A stretch of DNA of 64,000 nucleotides from Alteriqipengyuania flavescens (GTDB lineage Bacteria; Pseudomonadota; Alphaproteobacteria; Sphingomonadales; Sphingomonadaceae): NCBI RefSeq assembly GCF_030406725.1, contig NZ_CP129107.1, positions 682,001-746,000 of the forward strand, given 5' to 3'. Shown here one piece after another: positions 53,031-62,580 of the stretch (its first letter is position 1; each line of letters begins with the position of its first letter). Made by a program: the position numbers and the translations under genes. The notes below the pieces were generated by a model. That model was not told the origin of the DNA. It saw only the letters and a list, made by a program, of their open reading frames with translations, and made no database searches.

Positions 53031-53129
53031 TCCAGCCGCCTTCCCGTGATTGATGAAGGCGCTGTTTCGGGAAGCGCGCGCGGCGGGTCAAGATAGACTT
53101 GGGCAGCAAAGGCGCTAGGGCTGGCGCGC

Positions 53130-54938
53130 ATGGAGCCTTTCGTCCTTCTCGACGATGCGCGTGCAGCAGGCGCGGCGGATGCGCAGCTGTACCGCGCGCC
53201 GTCCCGCATCTTCGTGGCGCGGCGCGCGGTCGATGTGGATCACGCGCTGGCAGAGGCGGAAGCGGCGCGGCAGGCAGGCGCGCTCCTGGCAGGCTATATC
53301 GCTTACGAAGCGGGCCTTGCGCTGGAGCCGCGGCTTGCCCCGCTGGCCGACCGCCTGACGGGCGCTGCGGGCCCGCTGGTGTGGCTCGGCGCGTTCGATG
53401 GGCCGGAGAGTATCGCCGCGGACACGGTGCCGGACTGGCTCGGCTGCGGCCCGGCGCGCATCGGGCCGATGGAGCCGACCCTGTCGCAAGGCGCTTACGA
53501 GGAAGCGTTTGCCGCACTGCAGGAGGCGATCCACGCGGGCGACATCTACCAGGCCAACCTGACCCTGCCGCTTTCCGGCAGCTATTCGGGCGAGCCATTG
53601 GCGCTCTACGCCGCACTGCGCGCCAATGCGCGGGCGGGTTATGGCGGGGTGATATACGACGGGTCGCACTGGCTGCTCAGCTTCTCGCCCGAGCTGTTCG
53701 TGTCGCTGAAAGGCGCACAGGCGCGGACGAAGCCGATGAAGGGCACCCGGCCGCGCGGCACGACGCCCGAAGCCGATGCCGCCCTGCGCCGCGACCTGGC
53801 GGAAAGCGAGAAGGACCGGGCCGAGAACCTGATGATCGTCGACCTGCTCCGAAACGATCTGTCGCGGGTGGCTCAGCCGGGCAGCGTGAAAGTGGACGCA
53901 CCCTTCGCGATCGAGACCTATCCCAGCGTCCACCAGATGGTGAGCACGGTCACCGCCACGCTGGCCGAAGGGCACACGCCCGCCGATCTCGTGCGCGCAC
54001 TGTTTCCCTGCGGCTCGATTACCGGCGCGCCGAAAATCCGCGCGATGGAGCTGCTCGCGGATATCGAACGCGATGCGCGCGGGCCCTATTGCGGGGCGAT
54101 CGGGCGGATTGCACCCGCGCACGGCAAAGGGCATGGCAACGCCGCGTTCAATGTGGCAATCCGCACGCTGCGCCTGACGCCGGAAGAAAATGGCAGCGGG
54201 CGCGCCGTCCTCGGCGTCGGCGGCGCGATCGTGGCCGATAGCGAGGCGCAGGGGGAATGGCGCGAGGCCATGGTGAAGGGGAATTTCGTGAGGCAGGTTT
54301 CGGCGGAAAGCGGCGCAAACGGCGCCGACCTGATCGAAACCATGCGGTTCGATCCCGAAAAGGGCATCCCGCTGCTCGAACTTCACCTCGAACGGATCAA
54401 GGCGAGCGCGGAGCAGCTCGGCTTCGGGTTCGACCGCCATGCCGCGCGCAACCAGATCCAGGCACTGTGTTTCGAACTGGAGGACCCGGCGAAGCTGCGC
54501 CTCGTCGCCTCGCGCCGCGGCTCCATCGCGCTGGAGGCCGGACCCCTGCCCGACAGCCTGCCGGAGCCTGCCCTGTGCGTGGTCCTGCCCATGCCGGTGG
54601 CGAGCGAGGACTGGCGGCTGCGGCACAAGTCGTCGGACCGGGGCTTCTACGAAGATGCGCTGGAAGTGGCGCGCGATGCCGGGGCGCACGAGGCGCTGTT
54701 CCTGCGCGACGACGGCCTCCTGACTGAAGGCAGCTGGACCAGCCTGTTCGTGCAGCGCGGCGACACCCTGATTACGCCCCGCGCGGAGCTCGGCCTCCTG
54801 CCGGGCGTCCTGCGCCGCTCCTTCATTGACAGCGGGCGGGCGGAAGAAGGCGAAGTGAAGCTGGGCGACCTTGCCGAAGGGTTCTTCCTCGGCAACGCCT
54901 TGCGCGGCCTGATGCCTGCCCGGCTGATCGGCGTATGA
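53130..54938 (+). CDS. pabBC: Fused aminodeoxychorismate synthase component I and lyase
   Basis: 602-residue bifunctional enzyme of p-aminobenzoate (folate) synthesis. Residues about 1-350 are the chorismate-utilising PabB domain, with the lysine PMKGTRPRG at about 201 that identifies PabB rather than TrpE, and LMIVDLLRNDLSRV, CGSITGAPKIRAMELL and GPYCGAIGRIAP. Residues about 395-602 are a class IV aminotransferase-like PabC (HKSSDRGFYEDALE, DDGLLTEGSWTSLF), which releases p-aminobenzoate and pyruvate using PLP. The glutaminase PabA is not nearby. Its TGA overlaps the start of the pseudouridine synthase gene in ATGA. Confidence 0.94.
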   Translation: MEPFVLLDDARAAGAADAQLYRAPSRIFVARRAVDVDHALAEAEAARQAGALLAGYIAYEAGLALEPRLAPLADRLTGAAGPLVWLGAFDGPESIAADTVPDWLGCGPARIGPMEPTLSQGAYEEAFAALQEAIHAGDIYQANLTLPLSGSYSGEPLALYAALRANARAGYGGVIYDGSHWLLSFSPELFVSLKGAQARTKPMKGTRPRGTTPEADAALRRDLAESEKDRAENLMIVDLLRNDLSRVAQPGSVKVDAPFAIETYPSVHQMVSTVTATLAEGHTPADLVRALFPCGSITGAPKIRAMELLADIERDARGPYCGAIGRIAPAHGKGHGNAAFNVAIRTLRLTPEENGSGRAVLGVGGAIVADSEAQGEWREAMVKGNFVRQVSAESGANGADLIETMRFDPEKGIPLLELHLERIKASAEQLGFGFDRHAARNQIQALCFELEDPAKLRLVASRRGSIALEAGPLPDSLPEPALCVVLPMPVASEDWRLRHKSSDRGFYEDALEVARDAGAHEALFLRDDGLLTEGSWTSLFVQRGDTLITPRAELGLLPGVLRRSFIDSGRAEEGEVKLGDLAEGFFLGNALRGLMPARLIGV

Positions 54939-55600
54939 CCGCGCCCACCATCGTTTATGAAGACGGCGAGGCGCTGGTCATCGACAAGCCCGCCGGACTT
55001 TCCATCGAACGTCCGCGCAAGGGCGGGGCCTCGCTCGAGGATTATCTCGAGGATCTGAAGCTGGGGTTCCAACGCCCGCCGGTCGCGGTCCACAGGCTGG
55101 ATACGGATACGTCGGGCTGCCTGCTGCTGGCCCGCAATCACAAGGCGCTGAAGCGCTTCAACCGCGCTTTCGAAGAGCGGCAGGTCGCCAAGACCTATAT
55201 CGGCCTTGTCGCCGGGGAATTGGCGGACGATGAAGGCACGATCGAACTGGCGCTGGCCAAGGTAAGCTCGGCGGAGCGCGGCTGGCGCATGATCGCGGCG
55301 AAGAAAGGCAAGCCGTCGATCACCCATTGGGAGCGGATCGGACGCGGCAAGAGCGCCGCCGGCCCCTTCTCGATCGTGCGCTTCCGGCCGGTGACGGGGC
55401 GCACGCACCAGATTCGCATCCATGCACTCGCCGGGCTCGGTGCCGCGCTGCTCGGCGATCCCGTCTACGGTATTGGCAAGGACGCGCCGCGCACGATGCT
55501 GCACGCCGAATCGCTGGAAGTGACGCGCGAAGGCAAGGCGCCCATCCTTGCCCGCGCGCCGCTCCCCGCCGATTTCACGGCGCTCGGCGTCGACGTGTGA
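54935..55600 (+). CDS. RluA-family RNA pseudouridine synthase
   Basis: 221-residue rRNA or tRNA pseudouridine synthase, catalytic domain only and no S4 domain. The catalytic Asp is D56 in HRLDTDTSG; other family motifs are AKTYIGLVAG and RFRPVTGRTHQIRIH, with LLGDPVYG. This size matches the RluA/YqcB-like minimal form. Translational coupling to pabBC is likely from the 4-bp overlap, and arfB begins 7 bases after the stop. Confidence 0.92.
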   Translation: MTAPTIVYEDGEALVIDKPAGLSIERPRKGGASLEDYLEDLKLGFQRPPVAVHRLDTDTSGCLLLARNHKALKRFNRAFEERQVAKTYIGLVAGELADDEGTIELALAKVSSAERGWRMIAAKKGKPSITHWERIGRGKSAAGPFSIVRFRPVTGRTHQIRIHALAGLGAALLGDPVYGIGKDAPRTMLHAESLEVTREGKAPILARAPLPADFTALGVDV

Positions 55601-55607
55601 CGCCGCC

Positions 55608-56027
55608 GTGACCGATGCGGAGAAAGAGGCCGTCATCGCCCGCGCTCATACGCTGGCGGAGGAAGCCTTCCTCGCCGGCAGCGGTCCCGGGGGGCAGAAC
55701 GCCAACAAGGTCGCCACCACGGTGCAGTTGCGGGTCAACGCCTATGCGCTGCGCTTGCCGCAATTCGCCTTCCGCCGCCTGCAAAACATTGCCGGAAGCA
55801 AGCTGACCGATGCGGGCGAAATCCTCGTCACCGCACGCAGCCACCGGACGCAGGATGCCAACCGGGGCGAAGCGCGCGAGAAGCTGGAAGACCTGCTGAC
55901 GGAGGCGATGACCCCGCCCAGGCGGCGCGCACGCACCCGCCTCAACCGGGTCGGCAAGACCCAGCGCCTGAAGGCGAAGAAGGAACGCGGGGAGATCAAG
56001 GCGCGGCGGGGCAAGGTGGACTGGTAG
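55608..56027 (+). CDS. arfB: Peptidyl-tRNA hydrolase ArfB (alternative ribosome rescue)
   Basis: 139-residue release factor-like protein that frees stalled ribosomes. The GGQ motif is in SGPGGQNANKV at residues about 28-30; the C-terminal Lys/Arg-rich tail (RRRARTRLNRVGKTQRLKAKKERGEIKARRGK) is the part that threads into the empty mRNA channel. It lacks the codon-recognition domain of normal release factors, as is typical. Start GTG 55608. It is the third gene after pabBC and the pseudouridine synthase. Confidence 0.94.
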   Translation: MTDAEKEAVIARAHTLAEEAFLAGSGPGGQNANKVATTVQLRVNAYALRLPQFAFRRLQNIAGSKLTDAGEILVTARSHRTQDANRGEAREKLEDLLTEAMTPPRRRARTRLNRVGKTQRLKAKKERGEIKARRGKVDW

Positions 56028-56060
56028 GGCCGTACCTGCCTTCCAGGCCTCCCTTCGCGC

Positions 56061-56089
56061 TTGACTTTCGCGCCGGAATCACCCAATTG
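56061..56089 (+). promoter_or_regulatory. Weak sigma-70 promoter for rpmG
   Basis: TTGACT at 56061-56066 followed 17 bp later by CAATTG at 56084-56089. The -35 box is good, the -10 box is poor. The position, about 85 bp upstream of rpmG, is sensible, but no other evidence supports it. Confidence 0.3.
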
Positions 56090-56174
56090 CGCGCCCGAAC
56101 TGGCGGTGCCCTCGCGCGCCGCCTGTCGTTTTTTGGCCAATGCGATGGCCCATCAGGAAACTTAGGAACACGCC

Positions 56175-56342
56175 ATGGCGAAGCCTGCAACCGTCAAGAT
56201 CAAGCTGGTCTCTACCGCCGACACCGGCTTCTTCTACGTCACGCGCAAGAACCCGCGCAACACGACCGAGAAGATGACCTTCCGCAAGTATGACCCCGTC
56301 GTGCGCAAGCACGTCGAGTTCAAGGAAGCGAAGATCAAGTAA
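56175..56342 (+). CDS. rpmG: 50S ribosomal protein L33
   Basis: 55-residue ribosomal protein L33 of the proteobacterial type: [44 protein letters not shown]. It lacks the zinc-binding cysteines of the other L33 type, as is common in alphaproteobacteria. ATG 56175 is preceded by TTAGGAACAC. It is a single gene, followed by a hairpin and then lolA. Confidence 0.95.
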   Translation: MAKPATVKIKLVSTADTGFFYVTRKNPRNTTEKMTFRKYDPVVRKHVEFKEAKIK

Positions 56343-56354
56343 GCCACCCTTTCG

Positions 56355-56374
56355 TTGGCAGAATCGCCTGCCAA
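56355..56374 (+). terminator. Hairpin after rpmG
   Basis: Stem TTGGCAG / CTGCCAA with a 6-base loop, 12 bases beyond the rpmG stop. The U-tract is absent, so this is a modest terminator or 3'-end stabiliser. Confidence 0.45.
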
Positions 56375-56438
56375 GATTAACGGTGGGAACTCGGGCAGTT
56401 CAGTGCGAGTTCAAGCCCGAATTCCTAAGGATACGGGC

Positions 56439-57095
56439 ATGACCAGAAAACTCTTCAGCAATACCCGCCTGGCCGCGATTCTCGCGGCTTTCGGCGTTGC
56501 ATCCGCTCCCGCAGCCTACCTGGCACTGCCCCAGGCTGCCCATGCACAGCAGGCCTCCCAGATCGACCAGGTGGTCGCCGCCCTGCGCGGCATCACCACG
56601 ATGAAGGCCAATTTCACGCAGGCCGATCGCAACGGCCAGCGCGTGTCCGGCGTGCTCACGCTGAAGCGCCCGGGCCGCATCCGCTTCCAGTACGAAGAAG
56701 GCGTGCCGCTGCTGATCGTGTCCGACGGCAAGGCGATGACGCTGGTCGATTACGAAGTCCGCCAGGTCGAACGCTGGCCGATAAGCGACAGCCCGCTGGG
56801 CGCCCTGCTCGACCCCAGCCGCGACGTGAAGCGCTATGGCACCATGAAGCCGACCGGCAACCCGAACGTGCTGAGCGTCGAGGTCAAGGATTCGAGCAAG
56901 CCCGAATTCGGCACCATCACGCTGGTCTTCGTGAAGAAGGCAAGCGCGCCGGGTGGGCTGGAACTCGTCAGCTGGGTCGCGCTCGATTCGCAGAACAAGC
57001 GCACCACCGTGCGGCTGGCGAATCAGCGCTACGGAATGAGCGTGCCGGACCGTACGTTCACCTACACCGACCCGCGCCGCTCGGGTCGTCGCTAG
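56439..57095 (+). CDS. lolA: LolA-like outer membrane lipoprotein carrier protein
   Basis: 218-residue periplasmic protein with a signal peptide (TRLAAILAAFGVASAPAAYL, then PQAAHAQ). The mature part has the LolA half-barrel pattern: IDQVVAALRGITTMKANFTQ, GVLTLKRPGRIRFQY, LIVSDGKAMTLVDYEVRQVERWPI. It would carry lipoproteins from the LolCDE complex to the outer membrane, where LolB or equivalent receives them; many alphaproteobacteria lack LolB. No other lol gene is nearby. ATG 56439 begins a well-shaped signal peptide. Confidence 0.9.
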   Translation: MTRKLFSNTRLAAILAAFGVASAPAAYLALPQAAHAQQASQIDQVVAALRGITTMKANFTQADRNGQRVSGVLTLKRPGRIRFQYEEGVPLLIVSDGKAMTLVDYEVRQVERWPISDSPLGALLDPSRDVKRYGTMKPTGNPNVLSVEVKDSSKPEFGTITLVFVKKASAPGGLELVSWVALDSQNKRTTVRLANQRYGMSVPDRTFTYTDPRRSGRR

Positions 57096-57277
57096 GGGCA
57101 CTCGCTTCGTCCGCCAGATGCACGAAATACGCGGTAATCCGCAGGCTTCGTTCATCCGTCTGTCAGCGTCGCGTCGTTAATTTACAAAACTCAAGACGGC
57201 ATTCCTGGCGGGTTTCCCCCCTGTTGCCTGCCAATCTTCGGTACCGTCTTGCACAAGCGTGACGAACGCACAGTGGA

Positions 57278-57317
57278 CCCCCATCCCAATGCCCCCGGGA
57301 TGGGGGTTTATTGTTTT
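57278..57317 (+). terminator. Rho-independent terminator before xth
   Basis: Perfect 10-bp stem CCCCCATCCC / GGGATGGGGG with a 9-base loop, followed by TTTATTGTTTTT. It lies 183 bp after lolA and 46 bp before xth, so it ends lolA transcription on the plus strand. Confidence 0.8.
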
Positions 57318-57362
57318 TGAAGGTGGTTGTGCCTTTCGCCAGCCTTGCCTAACCACGCGCCC

Positions 57363-58160
57363 ATGGTCTCGGTCGCTACCTGGAACATCAATTCCGTCCG
57401 CCTGCGGATGCCCATCGTCGAACGCTTCCTGCAAGAGGAGGCGCCCGACGTGCTGTGCCTGCAGGAGATCAAGTGCGAGGAGCACCTGTTCCCTTACGAC
57501 GCCTTCCGCGCTGCGGGTTACGAGCACATGGCGGTGCACGGGCAGAAGGGATACCACGGCGTCGCCACGGTCAGCAAAATCCCGCTGGCCGAATTCTCCC
57601 GCCACGACTGGCAGGACAACGGCGAAGCGCGCCACGTGGGCGTGGAACTGACCGAAGGCTCGGCCAAGGGCGTGGTGATCGAGAACGTGTACATCCCCGC
57701 CGGCGGGGACGAGCCGGACCGCGACAAGAACCCCAAGTTCGGCCAGAAGCTCGACTTCCTCGGCCGCATGACGCGCTGGGCCGATGTCATCGACAGACCC
57801 ACGCTGATCGTCGGCGATTTCAACATCGCGCCGCTCGAAAGCGATGTTTGGAACCACAAGCAGCTGCTCAAGGTCGTCAGCCACACGCCGATCGAGGTGG
57901 AGACGCTGCAACGGTTCAAGGATGCGCACGGCTGGACCGATGTCGGTCGCGAGCACATCCTGGATCCGGAGCGCTATTATACCTGGTGGAGCTATCGCAA
58001 TCGCGACCACACGGCGAACGACCGCGGCCGCCGCCTCGATCACATGTGGGCGAGCCCGGATCTGGCGAAACAGGCGACCGGCCATCGCCTGCGCGAAGAT
58101 GCGCGTGCGTGGGAAAAGCCGTCCGACCATATCCCGGTGATCACGGAGTTCACTCTCTGA
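57363..58160 (+). CDS. xth: Exodeoxyribonuclease III
   Basis: 265-residue AP endonuclease and 3'-exonuclease of base excision repair (ExoIII/EEP family). The metal-binding Glu is E35 in [21 protein letters not shown] carries the substrate-binding region, VGDFNIAP has the catalytic Asp/Asn pair, and [10 protein letters not shown] the catalytic Asp/His. It acts downstream of glycosylases such as endonuclease III, whose gene is broken 56 kb upstream in this window. ATG 57363 used. Its stop overlaps the likely start of ribA. Confidence 0.96.
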   Translation: MVSVATWNINSVRLRMPIVERFLQEEAPDVLCLQEIKCEEHLFPYDAFRAAGYEHMAVHGQKGYHGVATVSKIPLAEFSRHDWQDNGEARHVGVELTEGSAKGVVIENVYIPAGGDEPDRDKNPKFGQKLDFLGRMTRWADVIDRPTLIVGDFNIAPLESDVWNHKQLLKVVSHTPIEVETLQRFKDAHGWTDVGREHILDPERYYTWWSYRNRDHTANDRGRRLDHMWASPDLAKQATGHRLREDARAWEKPSDHIPVITEFTL

Positions 58161-59224
58161 CCGGCAGCGGCCCCTCGGCCTCGCGCCGGGCGGCGCAGGC
58201 GGTCGACGCGCTGCGCCACGGGTGGCCGATCGCTTTCAATGGCGGGCCGGTGTTGCTGCCCGTGGAAACCGCCGTCGCCCCTGCCGCACGTTCCGCCCGG
58301 ATGCTGGTGTCGCACGCGCGGGCGGTGACGCTGAAGCTTGCCAACCAGCGCGAGGCCGCCGCACCTGAAGCCCCCGCGCTGATAGAGGGTGCGGACGGCT
58401 TCGATCTGCGCAGCGCGCTCCCGATCGCCGATCCCTCGCTCGACCTTGCCGCCCCGCTGAAGGGCCCATTCCGCGCCCTGCCGATGGAATGGGGGGAGGA
58501 TGCGCGCGCGGCGATGGAGCTGGCACGGATTGCAGGCATCCTGCCCGCCTTCATGGTCGATCCCGAAAGTGCGGGCGAGGCCCAGCCGGTGGCGGCCAGC
58601 GACCTCGATGCGCTGGCCGAAGCCGGCCGCCTGTTCATTGCGACCCGCTCCCGCCTGCCCGTGAGCGCGGCGGAGGATGCCGAGATCGTCGCCTTCCGCA
58701 AGGCCGACGACATGCGCGAACACGTGGCGCTGGTGATCGGCGAGCCGAGCGGCCGGGCGCCGCTGGTCCGCTTACATTCGGAGTGCCTGACGGGCGACGT
58801 CCTTGCCAGCCTGAAATGCGATTGCGGGCCGCAGCTGGACGCGGCCCTCCACGCCATGGCGGATACCGCGCGGGCGGGCGGCTGGGGCGTGCTCCTTTAC
58901 CTGCGCCAAGAGGGACGCGGCATCGGCCTCGTCAACAAGCTGCGCGCCTACCGCCTGCAGGACATGGGCTTCGACACGGTGGAAGCGAACCAGCGGCTGG
59001 GCCTGCCCGACGAAGCGCGCGATTTCACCACCGCCGCGCGCATGCTCGACCTGCTCGGCATCGGCGAGGTGCGGCTGATGACCAACAACTTGCGCAAGGT
59101 CGTGGCGCTGGAAGCCGCAGGGGTGCAGGTGACCGAGCGCGTGCCCCACCAACTGCCCGACAACCCGCACAACGCCCGCTACCTCGCCACCAAACGCGAC
59201 AAGTCCGGCCACCTGCTGCGCTAG
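58157..59224 (+). CDS. ribA: GTP cyclohydrolase II, with degenerate N-terminal domain
   Basis: 355-residue RibA, first step of riboflavin synthesis (GTP to diaminohydroxyphosphoribosylaminopyrimidine). The zinc cysteines are C210, C221 and C223 ([17 protein letters not shown]) and the GTP site is [18 protein letters not shown]. The N-terminal 170 residues resemble a decayed RibB-like domain, as is normal in this group. No ATG, GTG or TTG is available near the natural N-terminus; the best start is CTG 58157, which overlaps the xth TGA (CTGA). Starting later at an in-frame GTG (about 58250) would cost 30 residues of conserved sequence. Confidence 0.9.
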   Translation: MTGSGPSASRRAAQAVDALRHGWPIAFNGGPVLLPVETAVAPAARSARMLVSHARAVTLKLANQREAAAPEAPALIEGADGFDLRSALPIADPSLDLAAPLKGPFRALPMEWGEDARAAMELARIAGILPAFMVDPESAGEAQPVAASDLDALAEAGRLFIATRSRLPVSAAEDAEIVAFRKADDMREHVALVIGEPSGRAPLVRLHSECLTGDVLASLKCDCGPQLDAALHAMADTARAGGWGVLLYLRQEGRGIGLVNKLRAYRLQDMGFDTVEANQRLGLPDEARDFTTAARMLDLLGIGEVRLMTNNLRKVVALEAAGVQVTERVPHQLPDNPHNARYLATKRDKSGHLLR

Positions 59225-60066
59225 AGTTTCCTTGCCAGCGCCTCGCCCATGCGGGTGGGGGTTCCGGCCTCGAAGCGGTCTTCGAAGCGTACCCGGCCTT
59301 CCTCGAACAGCAGGATGACGGTGGAGCCCAAGAGGAAGCGGCCCATCTCGTCGCCTGCCTTCAGCGTCGGGGCGTCGATGCCGGTGTAGTCCCGGCTCAC
59401 TACCCGCTTGCCGTGCGGTTCAACGAGCCCGCCCCATACGGTCTCGATACTGGCGACGATCATCGCGCCCACCATCACGCTGGCAACGGTGCCAAGCGGC
59501 GTGTCGAATATGCATACGAGCCGCTCGTTGCGGGCGAATAGCTGGTCTAGCCTGTCGGCGGTCGCGGTGTTCACGCTGAAAAGGTCGCCCGGCACGTAGA
59601 TCGTGCGACGCAAGGTTCCATCCACCGGCATGTGGACCCGGTGGTAGTCGCGCGGCGAGAGGTAGATCGTGGCGAAGTCGCCTTGTGCGAACCGGCTTGC
59701 CAATTCCGCATCGCCGCCCAACAGGGCTTGCGCGGTGTAGTCGCGCCGCTTGGCCTGCACGATGCGCCCGTCGGTGATCCTGCCGAGCTGGCTGATCGCG
59801 CCGTCGGCGGGGCACAGCACATGGCTTGCGGCCTCGGCGAGCGGCCGGGCACCGGGCTTCAGCGCGCGGGTGAAGAAGTCGTTGAAGCAGGTGTAATCGC
59901 CTGCCGGCCGTTCGGCTTCTCCCATGTCGACATCGTATGTGTCGATGAAGCGCCGGATCAGCCGGTCCTTCAGCCACGGGCGGGTGGAGCGGGCGATTCG
60001 CCCGGCAAAGCGGGACAGGCCCTGGTGCGGAGCCAGGTGCTGGGCGAGAATGAAGGGGCTTGTCAC
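59221..60066 (-). CDS. psd: Phosphatidylserine decarboxylase proenzyme
   Basis: 281-residue inner-membrane enzyme that makes phosphatidylethanolamine from phosphatidylserine. It cleaves itself at the LGST motif near residue 246 ([13 protein letters not shown]), the serine becoming the pyruvoyl cofactor of the alpha chain. Other family sequences are [43 protein letters not shown] and [18 protein letters not shown]. The gene is convergent with ribA (4-bp stop overlap) and has a zinc finger gene 7 bp upstream. Length and motifs fit the standard bacterial form. Confidence 0.95.
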   Translation of the reverse strand: MTSPFILAQHLAPHQGLSRFAGRIARSTRPWLKDRLIRRFIDTYDVDMGEAERPAGDYTCFNDFFTRALKPGARPLAEAASHVLCPADGAISQLGRITDGRIVQAKRRDYTAQALLGGDAELASRFAQGDFATIYLSPRDYHRVHMPVDGTLRRTIYVPGDLFSVNTATADRLDQLFARNERLVCIFDTPLGTVASVMVGAMIVASIETVWGGLVEPHGKRVVSRDYTGIDAPTLKAGDEMGRFLLGSTVILLFEEGRVRFEDRFEAGTPTRMGEALARKL

Positions 60067-60073
60067 CTGCCCT

Positions 60074-60340
60074 TCACCTGAGCTGGCTGTCCTTGCTGCC
60101 GCGCCGGTTGATCCCGGCGGCGCGGAACGCCTTATCGCGCAGCGATTGGCAGGTCACGCAGGTCTGCACACCGGGCAGGGCCTCGCGCCGCCGCCCGGGG
60201 ATGTCCTCGCCGCAGTCCTCGCAATATTCTGCGCTCTCGCGCGTAGAGGCGAGGCCCGCACGGGCGCGGGCCACCGCATCGCTGACCGTATCGTCGATCT
60301 GTTCCTGAACTGCGCCGTCGCGCGACCATCCGCCTGCCAT
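60074..60340 (-). CDS. DksA/TraR-type C4 zinc finger protein
   Basis: 88 residues. A short helical N-terminus (QEQIDDTVSDAVARARAGL) leads to a C-x2-C-x17-C-x2-C zinc finger (CEDCGEDIPGRR..QTCVTC), ending in a basic tail. Short TraR/YbiI-like proteins bind the RNA polymerase secondary channel in the manner of DksA, but the conserved acidic tip of DksA is not seen here, so the function is uncertain. ATG 60340 is the start. It is followed by psd after 7 bp. Confidence 0.85.
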   Translation of the reverse strand: MAGGWSRDGAVQEQIDDTVSDAVARARAGLASTRESAEYCEDCGEDIPGRRREALPGVQTCVTCQSLRDKAFRAAGINRRGSKDSQLR

Positions 60341-60388
60341 AATATGCTCCTCGCCGTTCGAACGGGCGAGCGGCAGGCAATGTTCCCC

Positions 60389-61381
60389 CTAGCGGATGCG
60401 TTCGTAGCGCTCGATCTGCGCGCCGAGCGTGTTCTCGCCCAGGCCGAGCGTGTCGCCCGACCAGTCGGCCACGAACAGCGTCTTGCGCGCACCGGGGGCC
60501 AGCCGCGCATCGTTGGCGGCGATGGTCAGCCCGGCGGAGCTGTTCTTGCGCCCTTCCGCGGCCACGGCGATCAGCGCGCCGTAGTTCTCCTTGTTCACGC
60601 CCTGCACGAACCAGTTGTTGGTGATCTGCCCGCGCGAACCTGCGGGAAGGTCGATCATGTAATTGGTGCCCTTCCCGGCGCTGTCGTCGAAACTGTTGGA
60701 GGCAAGCTGGACGGTCGGCGTGCGGCTTTTGACGTAGTGCCCGCCGCGCCCTTCCTCGAAACGGCTCCGGGTGACACGCAGCGCGCCGTAATCGCCGATA
60801 TAGATCGAATGCGCGCAGCCGCCCGCGCCGTCGCAGGTGCCGAGGCGGGTGAAGGTCGATTTGTCGATCACGATCGTGCCGCTGGCATCGCGGGCGGACA
60901 GGATGCCTTGGTCGCTGTCGCGGAACCAGCTCTGCACCACGGTCAGGTTGCCCTTTTCGATCCGGATACCGGCGCCGTTGAATTCGCGCACGTGCATCCC
61001 GGCAAAGGTAAGACCGGACACGGTGGCGCTGCGTCCGCGCAGCACAAGCGCCGCCTTGCCTTCGCAGGTTTCCCCGTCGAACACGGCGCGGCCTGGCTCT
61101 TCGGCCAGGTAGGATACGTCGCCCTTCGTCTGCACCGCGCACTGGCGATAGGCGCCCGGCGCGATGGCGATGCTGCCGGTGTTGTCGCCGATGGCATCGA
61201 CGGCATCCTGCAAGCGCTGGAAGCCCTGCCCGGTCTCCACGACGGTGAACGGTCCGGACGCCTGCGGTGCGGGCTGCGCGAGGAGCGCGGCCATCGGGAT
61301 GGCGGCGACGGCCAGCGCGGCGATCACTCCGATGAAGCGGAACTGCACGCGGGCGGGCGAATGCTGGGCGGACTTCTGCAT
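60389..61381 (-). CDS. Secreted right-handed beta-helix protein
   Basis: 330-residue protein with a signal anchor (VQFRFIGVIAALAVAAIPMAALLAQ) and then a region of repeated short strands typical of pectate lyase-like beta-helices: FNGAGIRIEKGNLTVVQSWF, SRFEEGRGGHYVKS, TPTVQLASNSFDD. No catalytic site can be assigned. The N-terminal part (GQGFQRLQDAVDAIGDNTGSIAIAPGAYRQ) resembles the start of NosD/periplasmic-copper-binding-type or carbohydrate-modifying helices. Three Cys in the middle (GTCDGAGGCAHS) may form a disulphide. Function unknown. ATG 61381. Confidence 0.8.
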   Translation of the reverse strand: MQKSAQHSPARVQFRFIGVIAALAVAAIPMAALLAQPAPQASGPFTVVETGQGFQRLQDAVDAIGDNTGSIAIAPGAYRQCAVQTKGDVSYLAEEPGRAVFDGETCEGKAALVLRGRSATVSGLTFAGMHVREFNGAGIRIEKGNLTVVQSWFRDSDQGILSARDASGTIVIDKSTFTRLGTCDGAGGCAHSIYIGDYGALRVTRSRFEEGRGGHYVKSRTPTVQLASNSFDDSAGKGTNYMIDLPAGSRGQITNNWFVQGVNKENYGALIAVAAEGRKNSSAGLTIAANDARLAPGARKTLFVADWSGDTLGLGENTLGAQIERYERIR

Positions 61382-61416
61382 GAGGCCCGGCTTAGGGAAA
61401 AAGGGTTAACGAGCCG

Positions 61417-61626
61417 CTAAGACTTGTCGGCCCCGTCTTTCGGGGGCCTGCCGCGCCGCGCGGGCTGCGCCGCTTTTACCGGAATGCCCCGCTTTTCCAG
61501 CGCCTCGCGCAGCAGCATCTCGATCTGCGCATTGGCGCTGCGCAGCTCGCCTGCCGCCAGCCGCTCGACCGCGGCGTGCACGGCCGGGTCGAGGCGCAAG
61601 GCGAAGGCTTTTTTGGATGCGGCCAC
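61417..61626 (-). CDS. Small ribbon-helix-helix (Arc-like) DNA-binding protein
   Basis: 69 residues. Residues 6-15 (KAFALRLDPA) form the DNA-reading strand, followed by two helices (VHAAVERLAAGELRSANAQIEMLLREALEKRG), the ribbon-helix-helix pattern of Arc/MetJ/CopG regulators. The C-terminus is basic (PARRGRPPKDG, with an AT-hook-like GRPP). It is 29 bp downstream of the SPFH gene on the same strand and the two probably form one transcript. The natural target is probably the large palindrome before the SPFH gene. It might also be an antitoxin, but no toxin gene is adjacent. Confidence 0.82.
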   Translation of the reverse strand: MAASKKAFALRLDPAVHAAVERLAAGELRSANAQIEMLLREALEKRGIPVKAAQPARRGRPPKDGADKS

Positions 61627-61655
61627 GGGGTCAGCTCACACGGCGGGGCAGCCGA

Positions 61656-62567
61656 TCAGTAGATCGATCCGGCGTTGATGACCGGATGCGCCTCTCGGTC
61701 GCCGCACAGCACGACCATCAGGTTGCTCACCATCGCCGCGCGGCGCTCGTCGTCCATGTCGACGATATTGTCGCTCGACAGCTTCAGCAGCGCATCTTCG
61801 ACCATGCCGACCGCGCCCAGCACGATCTTGGCACGCGCCGCGATGATCGCGTCGGCCTGCTGCCGCTTCAGCATCGCGCTGGCGATCTCGCTGGCATAGG
61901 CGAGGTGGGTAAGGCCGGCCTCGTCCACCACGATGCCCGCGGCGGCGAGCCGCTCGTTCAGCTCCTCCAGCAGCTCGCGGTTGACCACGTCGGCGCTGCC
62001 GCGCAGCGTGACTTCCTCGCCTTCGAAATCGTCGTAGGGATGGCGCGAGCCCACGGTGCGCAGGCCGGCCTCGATTTGGATGTTCACGAACTCCTTGTAA
62101 TCGTCGACATCGAAGCTCGCCTGCGCGGTGTCGGCGACGCGCCACACGACGTTGCAGGCGATCTCGATCGGATTGCCGCGCAGGTCATTGATCTTCACCC
62201 GCTCCGAATGGATGTTGTGGGCGCGGGCGCTGATCTTCTTGCGCACGATCCACGGCCACACCCAGCGCAGCCCCTCCGTCCGGTCGCTGCCTCGATACTC
62301 GCCGAACAGGGTGAGCACGGCGGCCTGGTTCGGCTGGATCATGTAGAACCCGGCCGCGACGAACAGGAAGAGCACGAAGGGCAGCGCCAGCCCGAAAATG
62401 AATCCGAGCGGGCCGGAGCCGGCAAGCATTCCCGACAGTCCGAGCACCGCCGGTATGGCGACGATCGCCAGTAGCACGAGCAACATCACATAGCCGTTAT
62501 GCCCCCGGCCCTCCGTCTCGCGGCTGATGTTGATCCCGCGCTTCTCGCCCCTGTTTTCGGCCACCAT
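61656..62567 (-). CDS. SPFH (band 7/stomatin-like) membrane protein
   Basis: 303 residues with two close N-terminal hydrophobic helices (about residues 27-47 and 53-74) and then the SPFH domain ([61 protein letters not shown]), ending with a helical coil region ([39 protein letters not shown]). SPFH proteins organise membrane microdomains and partner with proteases (FtsH, Lon) or NfeD. ATG 62567 has AAGGAG seven bases upstream. The operon with a ribbon-helix-helix protein and the 30-bp palindrome directly upstream suggest tight control. Confidence 0.9.
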   Translation of the reverse strand: MVAENRGEKRGINISRETEGRGHNGYVMLLVLLAIVAIPAVLGLSGMLAGSGPLGFIFGLALPFVLFLFVAAGFYMIQPNQAAVLTLFGEYRGSDRTEGLRWVWPWIVRKKISARAHNIHSERVKINDLRGNPIEIACNVVWRVADTAQASFDVDDYKEFVNIQIEAGLRTVGSRHPYDDFEGEEVTLRGSADVVNRELLEELNERLAAAGIVVDEAGLTHLAYASEIASAMLKRQQADAIIAARAKIVLGAVGMVEDALLKLSSDNIVDMDDERRAAMVSNLMVVLCGDREAHPVINAGSIY

Positions 62568-62580
62568 GACGATTCTCCTT

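Noticed and set aside
61417-61626. Toxin-antitoxin module with the RHH protein as antitoxin
   Set aside because: The adjacent genes encode an SPFH protein and a beta-helix protein; no RelE, MazF, PIN or HicA-like toxin lies next to it.
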